From the NCBI RefSeq assembly GCF_000987955.1, contig NZ_LAZU01000053.1:186001-250000 (forward strand): a stretch of DNA of 64,000 nt. The letters are read 5' to 3'. The notes under the pieces are model-generated. The model ran no database searches, was not told where the DNA came from, and saw only the letters and a program-made list of their open reading frames with translations. A program made the translations under genes and the position numbers. This DNA comes from Paenibacillus sp. DMB20 (GTDB taxonomy: Bacteria; Bacillota; Bacilli; Paenibacillales; Paenibacillaceae). Numbering within the stretch: the first letter of the stretch is position 1; each line of letters begins with the position of its first letter. Positions 43,679 to 52,265 of the stretch are shown one piece after another.

Positions 43679-44770
43679 ATGTTGGAGAAATACGGTCATG
43701 GAGGGGACCTGGAAAGTGCGGCGAAGGCCTATGGAGTGAAGGAGAGCGCATTCCTGGATTTCAGCGCGAATATTAATCCATTCGGTCCGCCTCGTCAAGT
43801 ATTGGAGCAATTGGAGCAGGCGCTATCGTCCATCATTCGTTATCCGGATCCGGGCCATCGGCAATTCAAAAGCCTGCTTGCCCGCAAGCTGGGCGTGGAA
43901 GAAGATCATATATGCGTAGGAAATGGCGCGGCGGAATGCATGTCTCTTATTCTGCTGGGGCTTCAACCGCAGAAGGTGGGGATTATCGAGCCTTGTTTTT
44001 CGGAGTACCGGCAGCTGTCCGAGCAATTTGACATCGAAGTGCATTCGGTCCGCGGCAGAAGAGATCAGGATTGGAAAGCAGCGGTTGAGGATATTGAGGA
44101 ATTAATACAGCGGGTGGACCTTCTGTTTATCGGTCAACCGAACAATCCCAATGGAGTTCAGTACTCGCTTCAGGAATTGCATAAATTAGCCGACACGGCG
44201 GAGCAATCCCGAACCTACCTCGTGGTAGACGAAGCCTTTATCGACTTCATTCCGGAACAACGGCAAGCTTCATTATTGGCGGAGCTCGAAAAATATACCC
44301 GTACGCTGTTGGTACGGTCCATGACGAAGTTTTATGCCATCCCCGGTTTGCGATTGGGATATGCCTTGGCCCATCCGGATGTCATCCGATCCATGCAAAG
44401 GAAACAGGTAACCTGGAGCGTGAACGGACTGGCCTTGTTGGCCGGCGAGGCGGCCCTTGCTTGCGATGAGGAATTCGAGGAAAGCACCTTGGAGCTGATT
44501 ACGAAAGAGCGTGAAGTGCTGGTCCGGGGGCTTCGGAAGTTAGGGTGCGAGGTAAGTCCGGGGGAAGCGAATTTTTTGTTGGTGAATCTGCCTGAACCAT
44601 GGCGGGCGATCGATATGCAGCGGGAACTTGGACGCCGGGGAATCTTAATCCGAAGCTGCGCGATGTATCCGGGACTTGGCCAAGGACATATTCGCATCGC
44701 CGTTAAAGGCCCGGAAGCCAACCGGACATTTCTAAGCAAGATACAGCTTGTGATCGACAGTTTTGAATGA
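43679..44770 (+). CDS. cobD: L-threonine-O-3-phosphate decarboxylase (CobD)
   Basis: Fold-type I PLP enzyme of 363 residues that makes (R)-1-amino-2-propanol phosphate for the cobalamin nucleotide loop. HGGDLESAAKAYG and FLDFSANINPFGPP at the start are typical of CobD rather than HisC. Asp is in LVVDEAFIDF and the PLP lysine is K217 in SMTKFYAIPGLRLGYA. It begins the first part of the cobalamin cluster and is followed by cbiZ 17 bases later. The cobalamin riboswitch lies 3.5 kb downstream, so this first part may be regulated differently. Confidence 0.9.
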   Translation: MLEKYGHGGDLESAAKAYGVKESAFLDFSANINPFGPPRQVLEQLEQALSSIIRYPDPGHRQFKSLLARKLGVEEDHICVGNGAAECMSLILLGLQPQKVGIIEPCFSEYRQLSEQFDIEVHSVRGRRDQDWKAAVEDIEELIQRVDLLFIGQPNNPNGVQYSLQELHKLADTAEQSRTYLVVDEAFIDFIPEQRQASLLAELEKYTRTLLVRSMTKFYAIPGLRLGYALAHPDVIRSMQRKQVTWSVNGLALLAGEAALACDEEFEESTLELITKEREVLVRGLRKLGCEVSPGEANFLLVNLPEPWRAIDMQRELGRRGILIRSCAMYPGLGQGHIRIAVKGPEANRTFLSKIQLVIDSFE

Positions 44771-44786
44771 GATAGGAGTGTTCCAA

Positions 44787-45509
44787 ATGACAACGCCTTT
44801 TTTAAATGAATCCGGTACTCACTATGAATCGACGGCCTGGCCGGGTCTGACGCTTACTCGGCATGAACGTCATCTGCTGCTTCGCACCCCGGTCCCAGTG
44901 GATTGCCTTAGCAGCGCTATACATGGGGGAGGGATGAAAAGGATCGATCGCGCAGCCAACATTTATGTGGATCGGTTTTATGACTGCAGTAACCCGGAAA
45001 AAGACGTGAAAAAGCTCTTCGAAGATTGGGGTTATGACCCGGGGGCGACGGTAGGATTATTGACCGCGGTTCAGCTCAAGCATGCTGCCGTTCTTGAAGA
45101 AAGCGGAAAAGACGCCTCCCTTTTCTGCTGTACTACAGCCGGGGTTTCGAACGGCGCCCGGGCCGGATCGGAGCGGACGACCTTTCCCGTATACCAACCG
45201 GGTACGATTAACATCATGCTTATGATTGATGCCAGAATGACGCAAGGCGCCATGGTTAACGCCGTCATCACCGCCGTGGAAGCGAAGGCGGCCGCATTGG
45301 CGGATCTGGGCATTCGCGATGCGGAGAACGGCCTGATCGCCACGGGAACGACAACGGACTCCATCGTCTTGGGAGTCAGCCAATCGCCGTCCTATCCCAT
45401 CGAACACCGATATTGCGGAACGGCAACGGATCTGGGAGCTGCGATTGGGCGAGTCGTTTACGGAACGGTAAAAGAAAGCTTGAACGCTGCGGGAGTGAAG
45501 CCGGCATGA
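44787..45509 (+). CDS. cbiZ: Adenosylcobinamide amidohydrolase CbiZ
   Basis: Salvage enzyme that removes the aminopropanol arm from adenosylcobinamide (or from adenosylpseudocobalamin in some organisms) to give adenosylcobyric acid. The 240-residue protein shows LRTPVPVDCLSSAIHGGG, VGLLTAVQL, FCCTTAGVSNGARAG and NGLIATGTTTDSIVLG, which are CbiZ hallmarks. ATG 44787 is used because TAGGAGTG lies just before it. It overlaps cbiB by ATGA. Together with CbiB it allows remodelling of imported corrinoids. Confidence 0.9.
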   Translation: MTTPFLNESGTHYESTAWPGLTLTRHERHLLLRTPVPVDCLSSAIHGGGMKRIDRAANIYVDRFYDCSNPEKDVKKLFEDWGYDPGATVGLLTAVQLKHAAVLEESGKDASLFCCTTAGVSNGARAGSERTTFPVYQPGTINIMLMIDARMTQGAMVNAVITAVEAKAAALADLGIRDAENGLIATGTTTDSIVLGVSQSPSYPIEHRYCGTATDLGAAIGRVVYGTVKESLNAAGVKPA

Positions 45510-46483
45510 TGGAATGGTTCCCCGTATTCATCCTATGCGCTGCATACCTGCTAGACCTGATCATAGGGGATCCGCGATGGCTTCCCCACCCGGTGATCGG
45601 CATGGGCCATGCGATCAAGCGGCTCGAGAAGAGGATCCGCCGTCATGTCTGTCAGCCGGACGGCCTCAAGAAAGCCGGGATTTTATTCCCCCTCCTCATC
45701 GTCGGGGGGGCATGGATAATAACCTGGGCACTGCTAAAGGGACTGGGCCTGATTCATCCCTGGCTTGCCATAGGAGCGGCGGTCCTGCTGATTGCTACGA
45801 CCATTGCCACGAAAGGACTTAAGGATGCCGGGATGGAAGTATATGCTCATCTCAAGAGCGGGGATTTGCCCGCTGCCCGGCAAGCCTTGGGGATGATTGT
45901 CGGGAGAGACACGGACCGCTTGGACGAGCCCGAGATTGTCCGCGGAACGGTGGAAACGGTCGCCGAAAACATCGTGGATGCCATCGTTTCTCCGCTGTTC
46001 TACGCTTTGATCGGAGGTGCTCCCCTTGCCATGGCTTATCGGGCCGTCAATACCCTGGATTCCATGGTTGGATACAAGAATGATAAATATTTGAATTTGG
46101 GGTGGGCATCAGCCCGTTTGGATGATATCGCGAACTTCATTCCGGCCCGAATCACCGCTTTATTGCTGGTCGTCAGCAGCTGGATCATGCGCCTTGATTA
46201 CAAAACATCTTGCCGCACCATTAAACGCGATGCGCGTCTTCACCCAAGTCCCAACAGCGGCTTTCCGGAATCGGCCGTCGCCGGCGCTTTGGGGATTCGG
46301 CTTGGGGGAGAGAACGTGTATCACGGCGTGGCGTCTTTTCGTGCTTACATGGGAGAATATTCACGTCCGCTCGACAAAGGGGATATTCTATCGACCGTAA
46401 GATTAATGCTGGCATCATCGCTGTTGTTCCTGCTGCTGGGCATACTCGTCATATGGAGTGCAGGTGGAGCGCTATGGAGTTAG
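45506..46483 (+). CDS. cbiB: Adenosylcobinamide-phosphate synthase CbiB
   Basis: Membrane enzyme of 325 residues that attaches aminopropanol phosphate (or ethanolamine phosphate) to adenosylcobyric acid. Helices near the start (FILCAAYLLDLIIGDPRWLPHPVIGMG) contain the family motif, followed by VGRDTDRLDEPEIVRGTVETVAENIVDAIVSPLFYAL, NTLDSMVGYKNDKY and HPSPNSGFPESAVAGALG. ATG 45506 overlaps the cbiZ stop. It uses the product of CobD and gives substrate for CobU. Confidence 0.92.
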   Translation: MMEWFPVFILCAAYLLDLIIGDPRWLPHPVIGMGHAIKRLEKRIRRHVCQPDGLKKAGILFPLLIVGGAWIITWALLKGLGLIHPWLAIGAAVLLIATTIATKGLKDAGMEVYAHLKSGDLPAARQALGMIVGRDTDRLDEPEIVRGTVETVAENIVDAIVSPLFYALIGGAPLAMAYRAVNTLDSMVGYKNDKYLNLGWASARLDDIANFIPARITALLLVVSSWIMRLDYKTSCRTIKRDARLHPSPNSGFPESAVAGALGIRLGGENVYHGVASFRAYMGEYSRPLDKGDILSTVRLMLASSLLFLLLGILVIWSAGGALWS

Positions 46484-47064
46484 AACTGGTATGCGTTCGT
46501 CATGGCACAACGAAGTGGAATAAGGAGAAACGTTATTTGGGGCATACCGACATCGGTATACTCCCGGAGTCATTGACCAAGCTTATGCCTGTGAAAAAAG
46601 TCCTTGAAGGGAGAACGTTTCGAAAGGTATACTGCAGTGACTTAAAAAGGTGCAGAGAAACGCTGGATTGGATCTATCCGTCTTCAACCGATAGGGCGGT
46701 CTTCGATCGCCGGTTGCGGGAAATGGATTTTGGAGAATGGGAAGGGCAGACGTACGATCAGTTAAGGCATTCCGAAGTTTACCGGGAATGGCTGGACAAC
46801 CCTCAATCCGTGACTCCTCCCGGAGGCGAGGCCTGGGCGCATTTTCAGGGCAGGCTGACCGATTTCATGAATAGTCTGACCGCTTTGGCGCAGGCAGAGA
46901 GCAAGGACAACCGCGTGCTGGTGGTAACTCACGGAGGAGTGATAAGGCAGCTTGCGGCGATGACGATTTCAGGTTCCGCCTTTTGGGACTTCTCGGCAGA
47001 TCCAGGGAGCCTGTTCACGTTGAAGCTGACATTTGAAGGCGGTAAATGGATAGGGCATTTGTAA
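46474..47064 (+). CDS. Histidine phosphatase, probable alpha-ribazole phosphatase
   Basis: Phosphoglycerate-mutase-like phosphatase of 196 residues: VRHGTTKW with the nucleophile H10, YCSDLKRCRETLD, LREMDFGEWEGQTYDQL, and the second catalytic His in VVTHGGVIRQL. In this cluster it most likely removes phosphate from alpha-ribazole phosphate (the CobC reaction) at the last stage of cobalamin assembly. It overlaps the end of cbiB by 10 bases. A general phosphatase role is not excluded. Confidence 0.78.
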   Translation: MELELVCVRHGTTKWNKEKRYLGHTDIGILPESLTKLMPVKKVLEGRTFRKVYCSDLKRCRETLDWIYPSSTDRAVFDRRLREMDFGEWEGQTYDQLRHSEVYREWLDNPQSVTPPGGEAWAHFQGRLTDFMNSLTALAQAESKDNRVLVVTHGGVIRQLAAMTISGSAFWDFSADPGSLFTLKLTFEGGKWIGHL

Positions 47065-47176
47065 AAGGGGCTCCCCTGGGACCGCCCATGCAAGGCAAAG
47101 GCTTGTAAGGCGTCCCTATCTGACCTATAATCTTGAAATGAGAGGTAAGACTTGTACCTAAATGAATATGGTTAAC

Positions 47177-47357
47177 TTGTAAGGTCCGGGTTTGGAAGAT
47201 TTCTTCGATGCCCGGTTAAAAGGGAAGCCGGTGAGAATCCGGCACGGTCCCGCCACTGTGAAACAGGGATATTCTCTTCGTGCCACTGTTCTGCGGCAAG
47301 CAGGATGGGAAGGCGAGAATATCAGCGAACCTGTGAGTCAGGAAACCTGCCTTACGA
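47177..47357 (+). ncRNA. Adenosylcobalamin riboswitch aptamer
   Basis: The closing stem is GTAAGG at 47179-47184 with CCTTAC at 47350-47355. Inside are the conserved core AAGCCGGTGAGAATCCGGC in parts, CGGTCCCGCCACTGTG with the B12 box GCCACTG, and AGTCAGGAAACCTGCC before the end, as in cobalamin riboswitches. It precedes btuF-cobT-cobU-cobS and should shut them off when adenosylcobalamin is plentiful. Confidence 0.93.
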
Positions 47358-47379
47358 GCCGTACGACGGTCCTTCGAGG

Positions 47380-47514
47380 AAAGGATTACGTTTGGCTTGT
47401 GGATGTACCGAGTTTTTAATACGGTGCATAGCCTGCAGAACTCGCTGCAATGACCAGGAGCCTGCATGACGTAATCCCTGATCCTTTCTTGTCAAAGAAG
47501 ATCAGGTTTTTTTT
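47380..47514 (+). terminator. Riboswitch expression platform with intrinsic terminator
   Basis: Terminator stem CCTGATC (47477-47483) with GATCAGG (47500-47506), followed by eight T. The upstream AAAGGAT at 47380-47386 can pair with ATCCTTT (47481-47487) in the terminator, and GGATTACGT at 47383-47391 pairs perfectly with ACGTAATCC at 47469-47477, which would block the terminator. This fits transcriptional control. Confidence 0.8.
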
Positions 47515-47605
47515 GTTGCATAGACTTTCGTTATGATCATTCATTGTAATAACAAGGGGAGCGTCTCGGAGACCATGAAAACGAAGACAGAGGAGAGAAA
47601 GCACA

Positions 47606-48610
47606 ATGAAGCAAACGTGGAAGAATTGGACTTTGGGCGCCATGATGGTCATGCTGGTACTGGCGCTTGCAGCTTGCGGAAGCAATAGTGAACCGAAACA
47701 AGGAACCGAGCCGGCACCGGCAGCGACGGAAAAAACGGCTCCCCCCGCCGAAGAGGCAAGCGTTCTGAAAACGGAGTATCCTCTGACCGTAAACGATGCT
47801 ACGGGCGAGGCTCTTACTTTTAAAGAAGCGCCAAAGAAAATTATATCGATCTCGCCTGCGGAGACCGAAACATTGTTTGCGCTGGGTTTGGACGAGCAGA
47901 TTGTCGGAGTTTCCGACTTTGACGATTATCCGGAAGCGGCAACGACCAAGCCTAAAATGGGTGGTTTGTACAATCCGAACGAGGAAGCCATGATTGCCGC
48001 GCAGCCCGACCTCGTGGTAACGGGAATCTCCATGAGCGCCGAAGCTGCACAGCATTTGCGCGATCTGGGAATTACCGTCTTCAAGACGGATCCGAAAAAG
48101 CTGGACGATGTGATGGCAAATATTGAACTGTTCGGCCAAATCACGGATCATCAAGAGGAAGCCAAAAAAGTGATCGAACAAATGAAGAAAGAGCGGGACG
48201 AAGTGACGGAAGCGGTCAAATCGCTTACGCCTGAGCAGAAAAAGAAAGTATACATCGAGTTTTCTCCCGGTTGGACGGTTGGCAGCGGCGAGTTTATGGA
48301 TGAATTGATCACCTTGGCCGGAGGGGTTAACGTGGCAGCCGATACCGTGGGATGGAATGAAATCAGCGAAGAAAAAATCATTAAAGACAACCCGGACGTG
48401 ATTCTGTACTCCAAAAACGTTACGGATGAAAAAACCAAGAAAACGTTGGACCAAATCATTAAAGGACGCAGCGGTTGGGACCAAATCACGGCCGTTAAGA
48501 ACGATGCCGTGGTCGGACTGGATGATAACGTGATTAGCCGTCCGGGTCCGCGCGTGACGCAAGGCCTTAAAGAGATAGCAAAAGCGATTTATCCCGAACT
48601 GCTGAAATAA
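47606..48610 (+). CDS. Corrinoid or iron-siderophore substrate-binding lipoprotein (BtuF-like)
   Basis: Extracellular binding protein of 334 residues. A lipoprotein signal ends in LALAAC with Cys24 as the lipid site; a Pro- and Ala-rich linker follows. The helical-backbone binding-protein fold is shown by KIISISPAETETLFALGLDEQIVGVS, MIAAQPDLVV, and NDAVVGLDDNVISRPGPRV near the end. The cobalamin riboswitch just upstream makes corrinoids the likely ligand. No permease or ATPase gene follows, so it must share them with genes elsewhere. ATG 47606 follows AGAGGAGAG. Confidence 0.85.
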   Translation: MKQTWKNWTLGAMMVMLVLALAACGSNSEPKQGTEPAPAATEKTAPPAEEASVLKTEYPLTVNDATGEALTFKEAPKKIISISPAETETLFALGLDEQIVGVSDFDDYPEAATTKPKMGGLYNPNEEAMIAAQPDLVVTGISMSAEAAQHLRDLGITVFKTDPKKLDDVMANIELFGQITDHQEEAKKVIEQMKKERDEVTEAVKSLTPEQKKKVYIEFSPGWTVGSGEFMDELITLAGGVNVAADTVGWNEISEEKIIKDNPDVILYSKNVTDEKTKKTLDQIIKGRSGWDQITAVKNDAVVGLDDNVISRPGPRVTQGLKEIAKAIYPELLK

Positions 48611-48692
48611 GTTCATTTTTGAAAAAGCGACCGAAAGTCGTTTTCGCTTGCGAAACTTCCTGCGATCGTTTAGAGCCATTAAAGGAGCGATA

Positions 48693-49766
48693 ATGATGAG
48701 ACAAGAAATCATGGAACACATCGGAGAAATTCGCGGTCTTGATCAAGCGGCGATCCAGGCTGCCAAATCGCACATAAACAACCTTACGGTTCCTCCGGGC
48801 AGCCTGGGCAAACTGGAGGCCATGGCGGTACAACTTGCCGGGATCACCGGAACCGTAAAGCCTTCTTTTGACCGTAGGGAAGTTATTATTATGGCAGGCG
48901 ATCATGGAGTATGCGCTGAAGGCGTAAGCGCCTTTCCTCAGGAAGTGACGCCTCAAATGATTCATAATTTTCTTGCGGGCGGCGCAGCGGTTAACGTTCT
49001 TGCCAGACAAGCAGGCGCGGAAATTGCATGCGTGGACATCGGAGTGAACAGCGAATTATCCCATCCCGATCTCCTGTCTCGTAAAATCCGTTATGGAACG
49101 GCAAATATGGCGCAGGGACCGGCCATGTCCCGTGAGGAAGCGATGCAATCGATTATGGTCGGGGCAAAAGTGGTTGAGGATGCCGTCAAAAGGGGTGTCC
49201 AGCTATTCATAACCGGCGAGATGGGCATCGGGAACACGACGGCGAGTTCTGCGGTAATTTGTGCGTTAACGGGCATGCCGGCAAGCGATGCGGTGGGGAG
49301 AGGGACCGGCATTGACGATTCGCGCCTGCAGCATAAGATCGCCGTGGTTGACAAAGCTTTGAAGGTCAATGCTCCCGATCCGCTGGATCCCATCGATGTA
49401 CTGGCTAAGGTGGGCGGCCTTGAAATCGGCGGGCTGGCAGGCGTGATTCTGGGATCCGCAGCAAACGGCTGCCCGGTCATTATCGACGGATTTATCTCCA
49501 GCGCGGCTGCGCTGCTTGCGAAAGCGATCTGTCCGGCATCCGCCGATTACATGATTGTGTCCCATGTTTCCCATGAACAGGGACACCGGAGGCTGCTTCA
49601 GGAATTGAATCTCCGCCCTGCATTGGAATTGGATCTCCGTATAGGCGAAGGTACAGGCGGCGTATTATGCCTGCATCTCGTGGATGCGGCATGCCGAATC
49701 GTCAGCGAAATGGCAACCTTCGAAAGCGCGGGGATCTCGGGCGAAACCCAGGAGCAGACGATATGA
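48693..49766 (+). CDS. cobT: Nicotinate-nucleotide:dimethylbenzimidazole phosphoribosyltransferase
   Basis: Enzyme that activates the lower ligand by transferring ribose phosphate from nicotinate mononucleotide, 357 residues. Family features are KLEAMAVQLAGITG, VIIMAGDHGVCAEGVSAFPQEVT, TGEMGIGNTTASSA, and DLRIGEGTGGVL near the end with the catalytic Glu. AAAGGAG precedes the ATG at 48693; an adjacent ATG at 48696 has even better spacing. It overlaps cobU by 4 bases. Confidence 0.94.
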   Translation: MMRQEIMEHIGEIRGLDQAAIQAAKSHINNLTVPPGSLGKLEAMAVQLAGITGTVKPSFDRREVIIMAGDHGVCAEGVSAFPQEVTPQMIHNFLAGGAAVNVLARQAGAEIACVDIGVNSELSHPDLLSRKIRYGTANMAQGPAMSREEAMQSIMVGAKVVEDAVKRGVQLFITGEMGIGNTTASSAVICALTGMPASDAVGRGTGIDDSRLQHKIAVVDKALKVNAPDPLDPIDVLAKVGGLEIGGLAGVILGSAANGCPVIIDGFISSAAALLAKAICPASADYMIVSHVSHEQGHRRLLQELNLRPALELDLRIGEGTGGVLCLHLVDAACRIVSEMATFESAGISGETQEQTI

Positions 49767-50334
49767 TAACGCTTGTCACAGGCGGGGCAAGAAGCGGAAA
49801 GAGCAGCTTTGCCGAGAAGTTATGCATGTCGAAATCGGAACAAGCGGTGTATATCGCTACGGCTCAAGCCTTTGATGACGAGATGAAGGACCGAATTGCC
49901 CTTCATAAGTTGCAGCGGAATCATGCCGGCTATTGCTGGCGCAATGTGGAAGAGCCGTTTCATCTGGCAAAACTCCTGAGGGATTGGCGTGAGAACAGCC
50001 TGGGTGAAGAAGCTTCGCCCCTTCGGTTCTGGTGGATTGCCTTACGCTATGGCTGTCCAATATCCTTCTGTTCCATGAAGGACGGAAGGATGCCCAAGAG
50101 CAGGTGAAAGCCGAAATCCTTGCTCTTGTGGAGCAGGCGCAGCTGTACCCCGGGCATCTGATCATGGTAACGAATGAAGTGGGCAGCGGGATTGTGCCGG
50201 AATATCCGCTGGGCAGAATGTATCGTGATTTAGCGGGGTACATGAATCAGGCCGTAGCGAAAATCAGCTCCGAGGTATTCCTGGTCACGGCAGGCATTCC
50301 GATTGAACTGAAAAGCAGGGAGCATCGGCTATGA
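49763..50334 (+). pseudogene. cobU: Adenosylcobinamide kinase/guanylyltransferase CobU, frameshifted
   Basis: Bifunctional enzyme that phosphorylates adenosylcobinamide and transfers GMP to it. The first frame gives MITLVTGGARSGKSSFAEKL (P-loop) and YIATAQAFDDEMKDRI. At about 50020-50026 one base seems missing; the next frame continues VLVDCLTLWLSNILLFHEG and VTNEVGSGIVPEYPLGRMYRDLAG. Both parts are needed. The rejoined length of about 190 residues is normal. As given, the pathway would lack CobU activity, which is surprising because the surrounding genes are intact. A missing base in a CCCC or TTC context may be an artefact. Confidence 0.85.
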
Positions 50335-51140
50335 CGAAATGGGGACAAGCGGCTGCGGCCGCTTTTCAATTTTTATCGCGTTTTCCCGTGAAGGCCAATC
50401 TCGATTACTCGCCGGCGCTGTTTCTCCAAAGCGTGAAGTTCTATCCGGCCGTAGGAGCCGCGATCGGATTGGTCGTGTGGGTCGGCGCTGCCGGACTGGC
50501 GTATTTGCTCCCCCCGTTGCCGGCTGCAGCCTTGACCCTTATCTTATGGGTGTGGCTTACGGGAGGGCTTCATATGGATGGCTGGATGGATACGGCTGAC
50601 GGCATATTAAGCTACCGTTCACGAGAAAAGATGCTGGATATAATGAAAGACAGCCGCGTAGGAGCCATGGGGGTTCTTGCATGCGTGCTGCTCCTCATGC
50701 TGAAGCTTTCCTTAATTTATTCACTGCTGCATCAGGGCCCCAACTACTCGGGACTTCTGCTTCTTCCTTTGATTTGGAGCCGTTGGTTCATGGTTCATGC
50801 GATGGCTTCATGGCCGATGGCCCGCGGCAAGGATGGACTGGCGGGGAACTTTCATGGACTGGGCAAAGGGCAGCAATGGGCCGCGCTGCTTATGGCGGTC
50901 GTGCTGTCCGGAGCTGCGGCATCGATAGCGCCCTCGATCGCTATGGACTCCCGTTCCGTGCTTGCGGCACTTCTGGGATTCCTGATCGTCCCGGTGGCAT
51001 TGTGGTGTGCGGGAGTATGGCTGGGGCGTCGGCTGAACGCCGCATTGGGCGGTTTAACGGGGGATACCTATGGCGCGCTGAACGAGTTTCTTGAAGCGGT
51101 GGGCTTGCTTTTGCTAGTACTGTTATTTAATCAGATATGA
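50331..51140 (+). CDS. cobS: Adenosylcobinamide-GDP ribazoletransferase CobS
   Basis: Membrane enzyme that joins adenosylcobinamide-GDP with alpha-ribazole (phosphate), 269 residues. FQFLSRFPVKANLDYSP at the start, the active-site region GGLHMDGWMDTADGILSYRSREKMLDIMKDSRVGAMG (in two parts) and GGLTGDTYGALNEFLEAVGLLLLVL at the end are family signatures. About seven membrane helices. It overlaps cobU by 4 bases and ends the riboswitch-controlled operon. Confidence 0.93.
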   Translation: MTKWGQAAAAAFQFLSRFPVKANLDYSPALFLQSVKFYPAVGAAIGLVVWVGAAGLAYLLPPLPAAALTLILWVWLTGGLHMDGWMDTADGILSYRSREKMLDIMKDSRVGAMGVLACVLLLMLKLSLIYSLLHQGPNYSGLLLLPLIWSRWFMVHAMASWPMARGKDGLAGNFHGLGKGQQWAALLMAVVLSGAAASIAPSIAMDSRSVLAALLGFLIVPVALWCAGVWLGRRLNAALGGLTGDTYGALNEFLEAVGLLLLVLLFNQI

Positions 51141-51178
51141 GAGAGGCTCCGCTTCAAAAGCAGCCATAGGCCAATAAG

Positions 51179-51220
51179 GCGGCCATTCGTACCGTATGGA
51201 AACGAATGGCCGCTTTCTTT
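51179..51220. terminator. Intrinsic terminator of the cobalamin operon
   Basis: A perfect 12-base stem GCGGCCATTCGT with ACGAATGGCCGC and an 11-base loop, then TTTCTTT. It lies between the convergent cobS and DUF1697 genes. Confidence 0.88.
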
Positions 51221-51258
51221 GATGACCCGGAATGACTGCATATATTACGTGATCCGGT

Positions 51259-51804
51259 TTAACCCTGTGCAGCCAGCATAAACTCGTAAATTTTACGGGT
51301 GGTATTCACATTTCTGACCGTCATTTGGCGGCTGATTTTGTTGCCGGCAAGCTTCTCCATACCGCTTTTGGCCAGATCGGCTTTGTCGATCGACCATAGA
51401 ATCGCCCCCGGTACATATTTAACCGTATCCACTTCCGGCCGAATAACGAGCTTCTCCAGCACCGTCTCATCGTCGATGTCATCCCATAAGAACAGCACAT
51501 CGCTTTTCATCTGCTTGTCGTTGGTCCAGGACTCGGGAAGGGCCTGCATAACCTTTGCAAAGTCATCGAAACTAAGGACCAGTACCTTGATCCGCAATCC
51601 GAAGGCTGCATGTATGGCTTCTTCAAGCAGGTTCGATATCTCGTTTTTGGACCGGCTGTCGTCCGTGAAAATAATATTGCCTGTATTGATATAGGTTACG
51701 ACGGAACGCATACCCGCCTCTTCAAAAACCTCTTTCAGCCGTTTCATCTCGATTTTATTGTTTCCCCCGACGTTGATTCCCCGAAGAAGAGCGGCATAGA
51801 CCAT
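51259..51804 (-). CDS. DUF1697 protein
   Basis: Protein of 181 residues of the DUF1697 family: YAALLRGINVGGNNKIEMKRLKEVFEEAGMRSVVTYINTGNIIF (in two pieces) is its signature, and the C-terminal half carries SRQMTVRNVNTTRKIYEF. The fold is thought to be two related alpha-beta halves. The function is unknown. It stands alone on the minus strand between the cobalamin and sugar-uptake operons. Confidence 0.88.
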   Translation of the reverse strand: MVYAALLRGINVGGNNKIEMKRLKEVFEEAGMRSVVTYINTGNIIFTDDSRSKNEISNLLEEAIHAAFGLRIKVLVLSFDDFAKVMQALPESWTNDKQMKSDVLFLWDDIDDETVLEKLVIRPEVDTVKYVPGAILWSIDKADLAKSGMEKLAGNKISRQMTVRNVNTTRKIYEFMLAAQG

Positions 51805-51846
51805 GTTTATCCCTCATTTATCATATTTAAAAGCCCCGGTTTCTAT

Positions 51847-51962
51847 TTTAAGAGATAAGAAAGTATAACTCCAGAGGTTTGCCTCCTTATCTCGCAAGAA
51901 AAACATCCGTTAAATGCGTCTGCTTCTGAGAAAGTACGTCGATAGACGTTTTTCATATTACG
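51847..51962. repeat. Dispersed intergenic repeat, copy 2
   Basis: Second copy of the element at 8671-8787, in the same orientation, with a 23-base identical block at 51923-51945. Its end ACGTC-GATA-GACGT followed by TTTTT could be a small hairpin terminator; in copy 1 this stem has a mismatch. Confidence 0.75.
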
Positions 51963-51997
51963 GATCAAAAAAATTGTCGATTAATTAATAAAGACAC

Positions 51998-52025
51998 TGT
52001 ACAAATTAATTAAATCAGTTATAAT
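51998..52025 (+). promoter_or_regulatory. Sigma-A promoter of the sugar-uptake operon
   Basis: TGTACA at 51998-52003 is a weak -35; the -10 TATAAT at 52020-52025 is perfect; the spacer is 16 bases. The leader to the first gene is about 230 bases. Confidence 0.6.
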
Positions 52026-52087
52026 GTGATAACAAGCTTGTTAAAAATGCTGGAAAACAAGAGAGGAATATCATTCAATCGACGAAA

Positions 52088-52102
52088 ATGTAACCGCTTA
52101 AT
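52088..52102. promoter_or_regulatory. Possible cre site (CcpA)
   Basis: ATGTAACCGCTTAAT has one clear mismatch from the catabolite-responsive consensus WTGNAANCGNWNNCW. Located about 65 bases after the -10, it could act as a roadblock for CcpA control of this sugar operon. Confidence 0.35.
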
Positions 52103-52265
52103 GGAAGCGATTGCGAATGCGCGAATCAGTAGTGGGGGACACGCACGAATGATATTAAGGCTCAAACGGGAGGGAGGCCGCGCGATCCGTATTTTAGCAG
52201 AAGTACTTTGATGGTTCAGAAGAGAGAGGAAGTATTCGTCAAAGTATCAGACGTTTGAAGGGAGT

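Larger units (their letters stand above)
51805..52265. other. Intergenic region before the sugar-uptake operon
   Basis: This 461-base region contains dispersed repeat copy 2 (51847-51962), a sigma-A promoter near 51998-52025 and a cre-like site at 52088-52102. An open frame of 61 codons at 52026-52211 lacks a ribosome site and is probably not a gene. GAAGGGAG precedes the permease start at 52266. Confidence 0.6.

Noticed and set aside
47537..48721. Minus-strand open frame of 394 codons
   Set aside because: Opposite the btuF-like gene and its leader, with no start context. Low-complexity Phe/Arg-rich product.
52026..52211. Open frame of 61 codons before the sugar-uptake operon
   Set aside because: It starts at the -10 region of the likely promoter, has no ribosome site and has a basic product without features.
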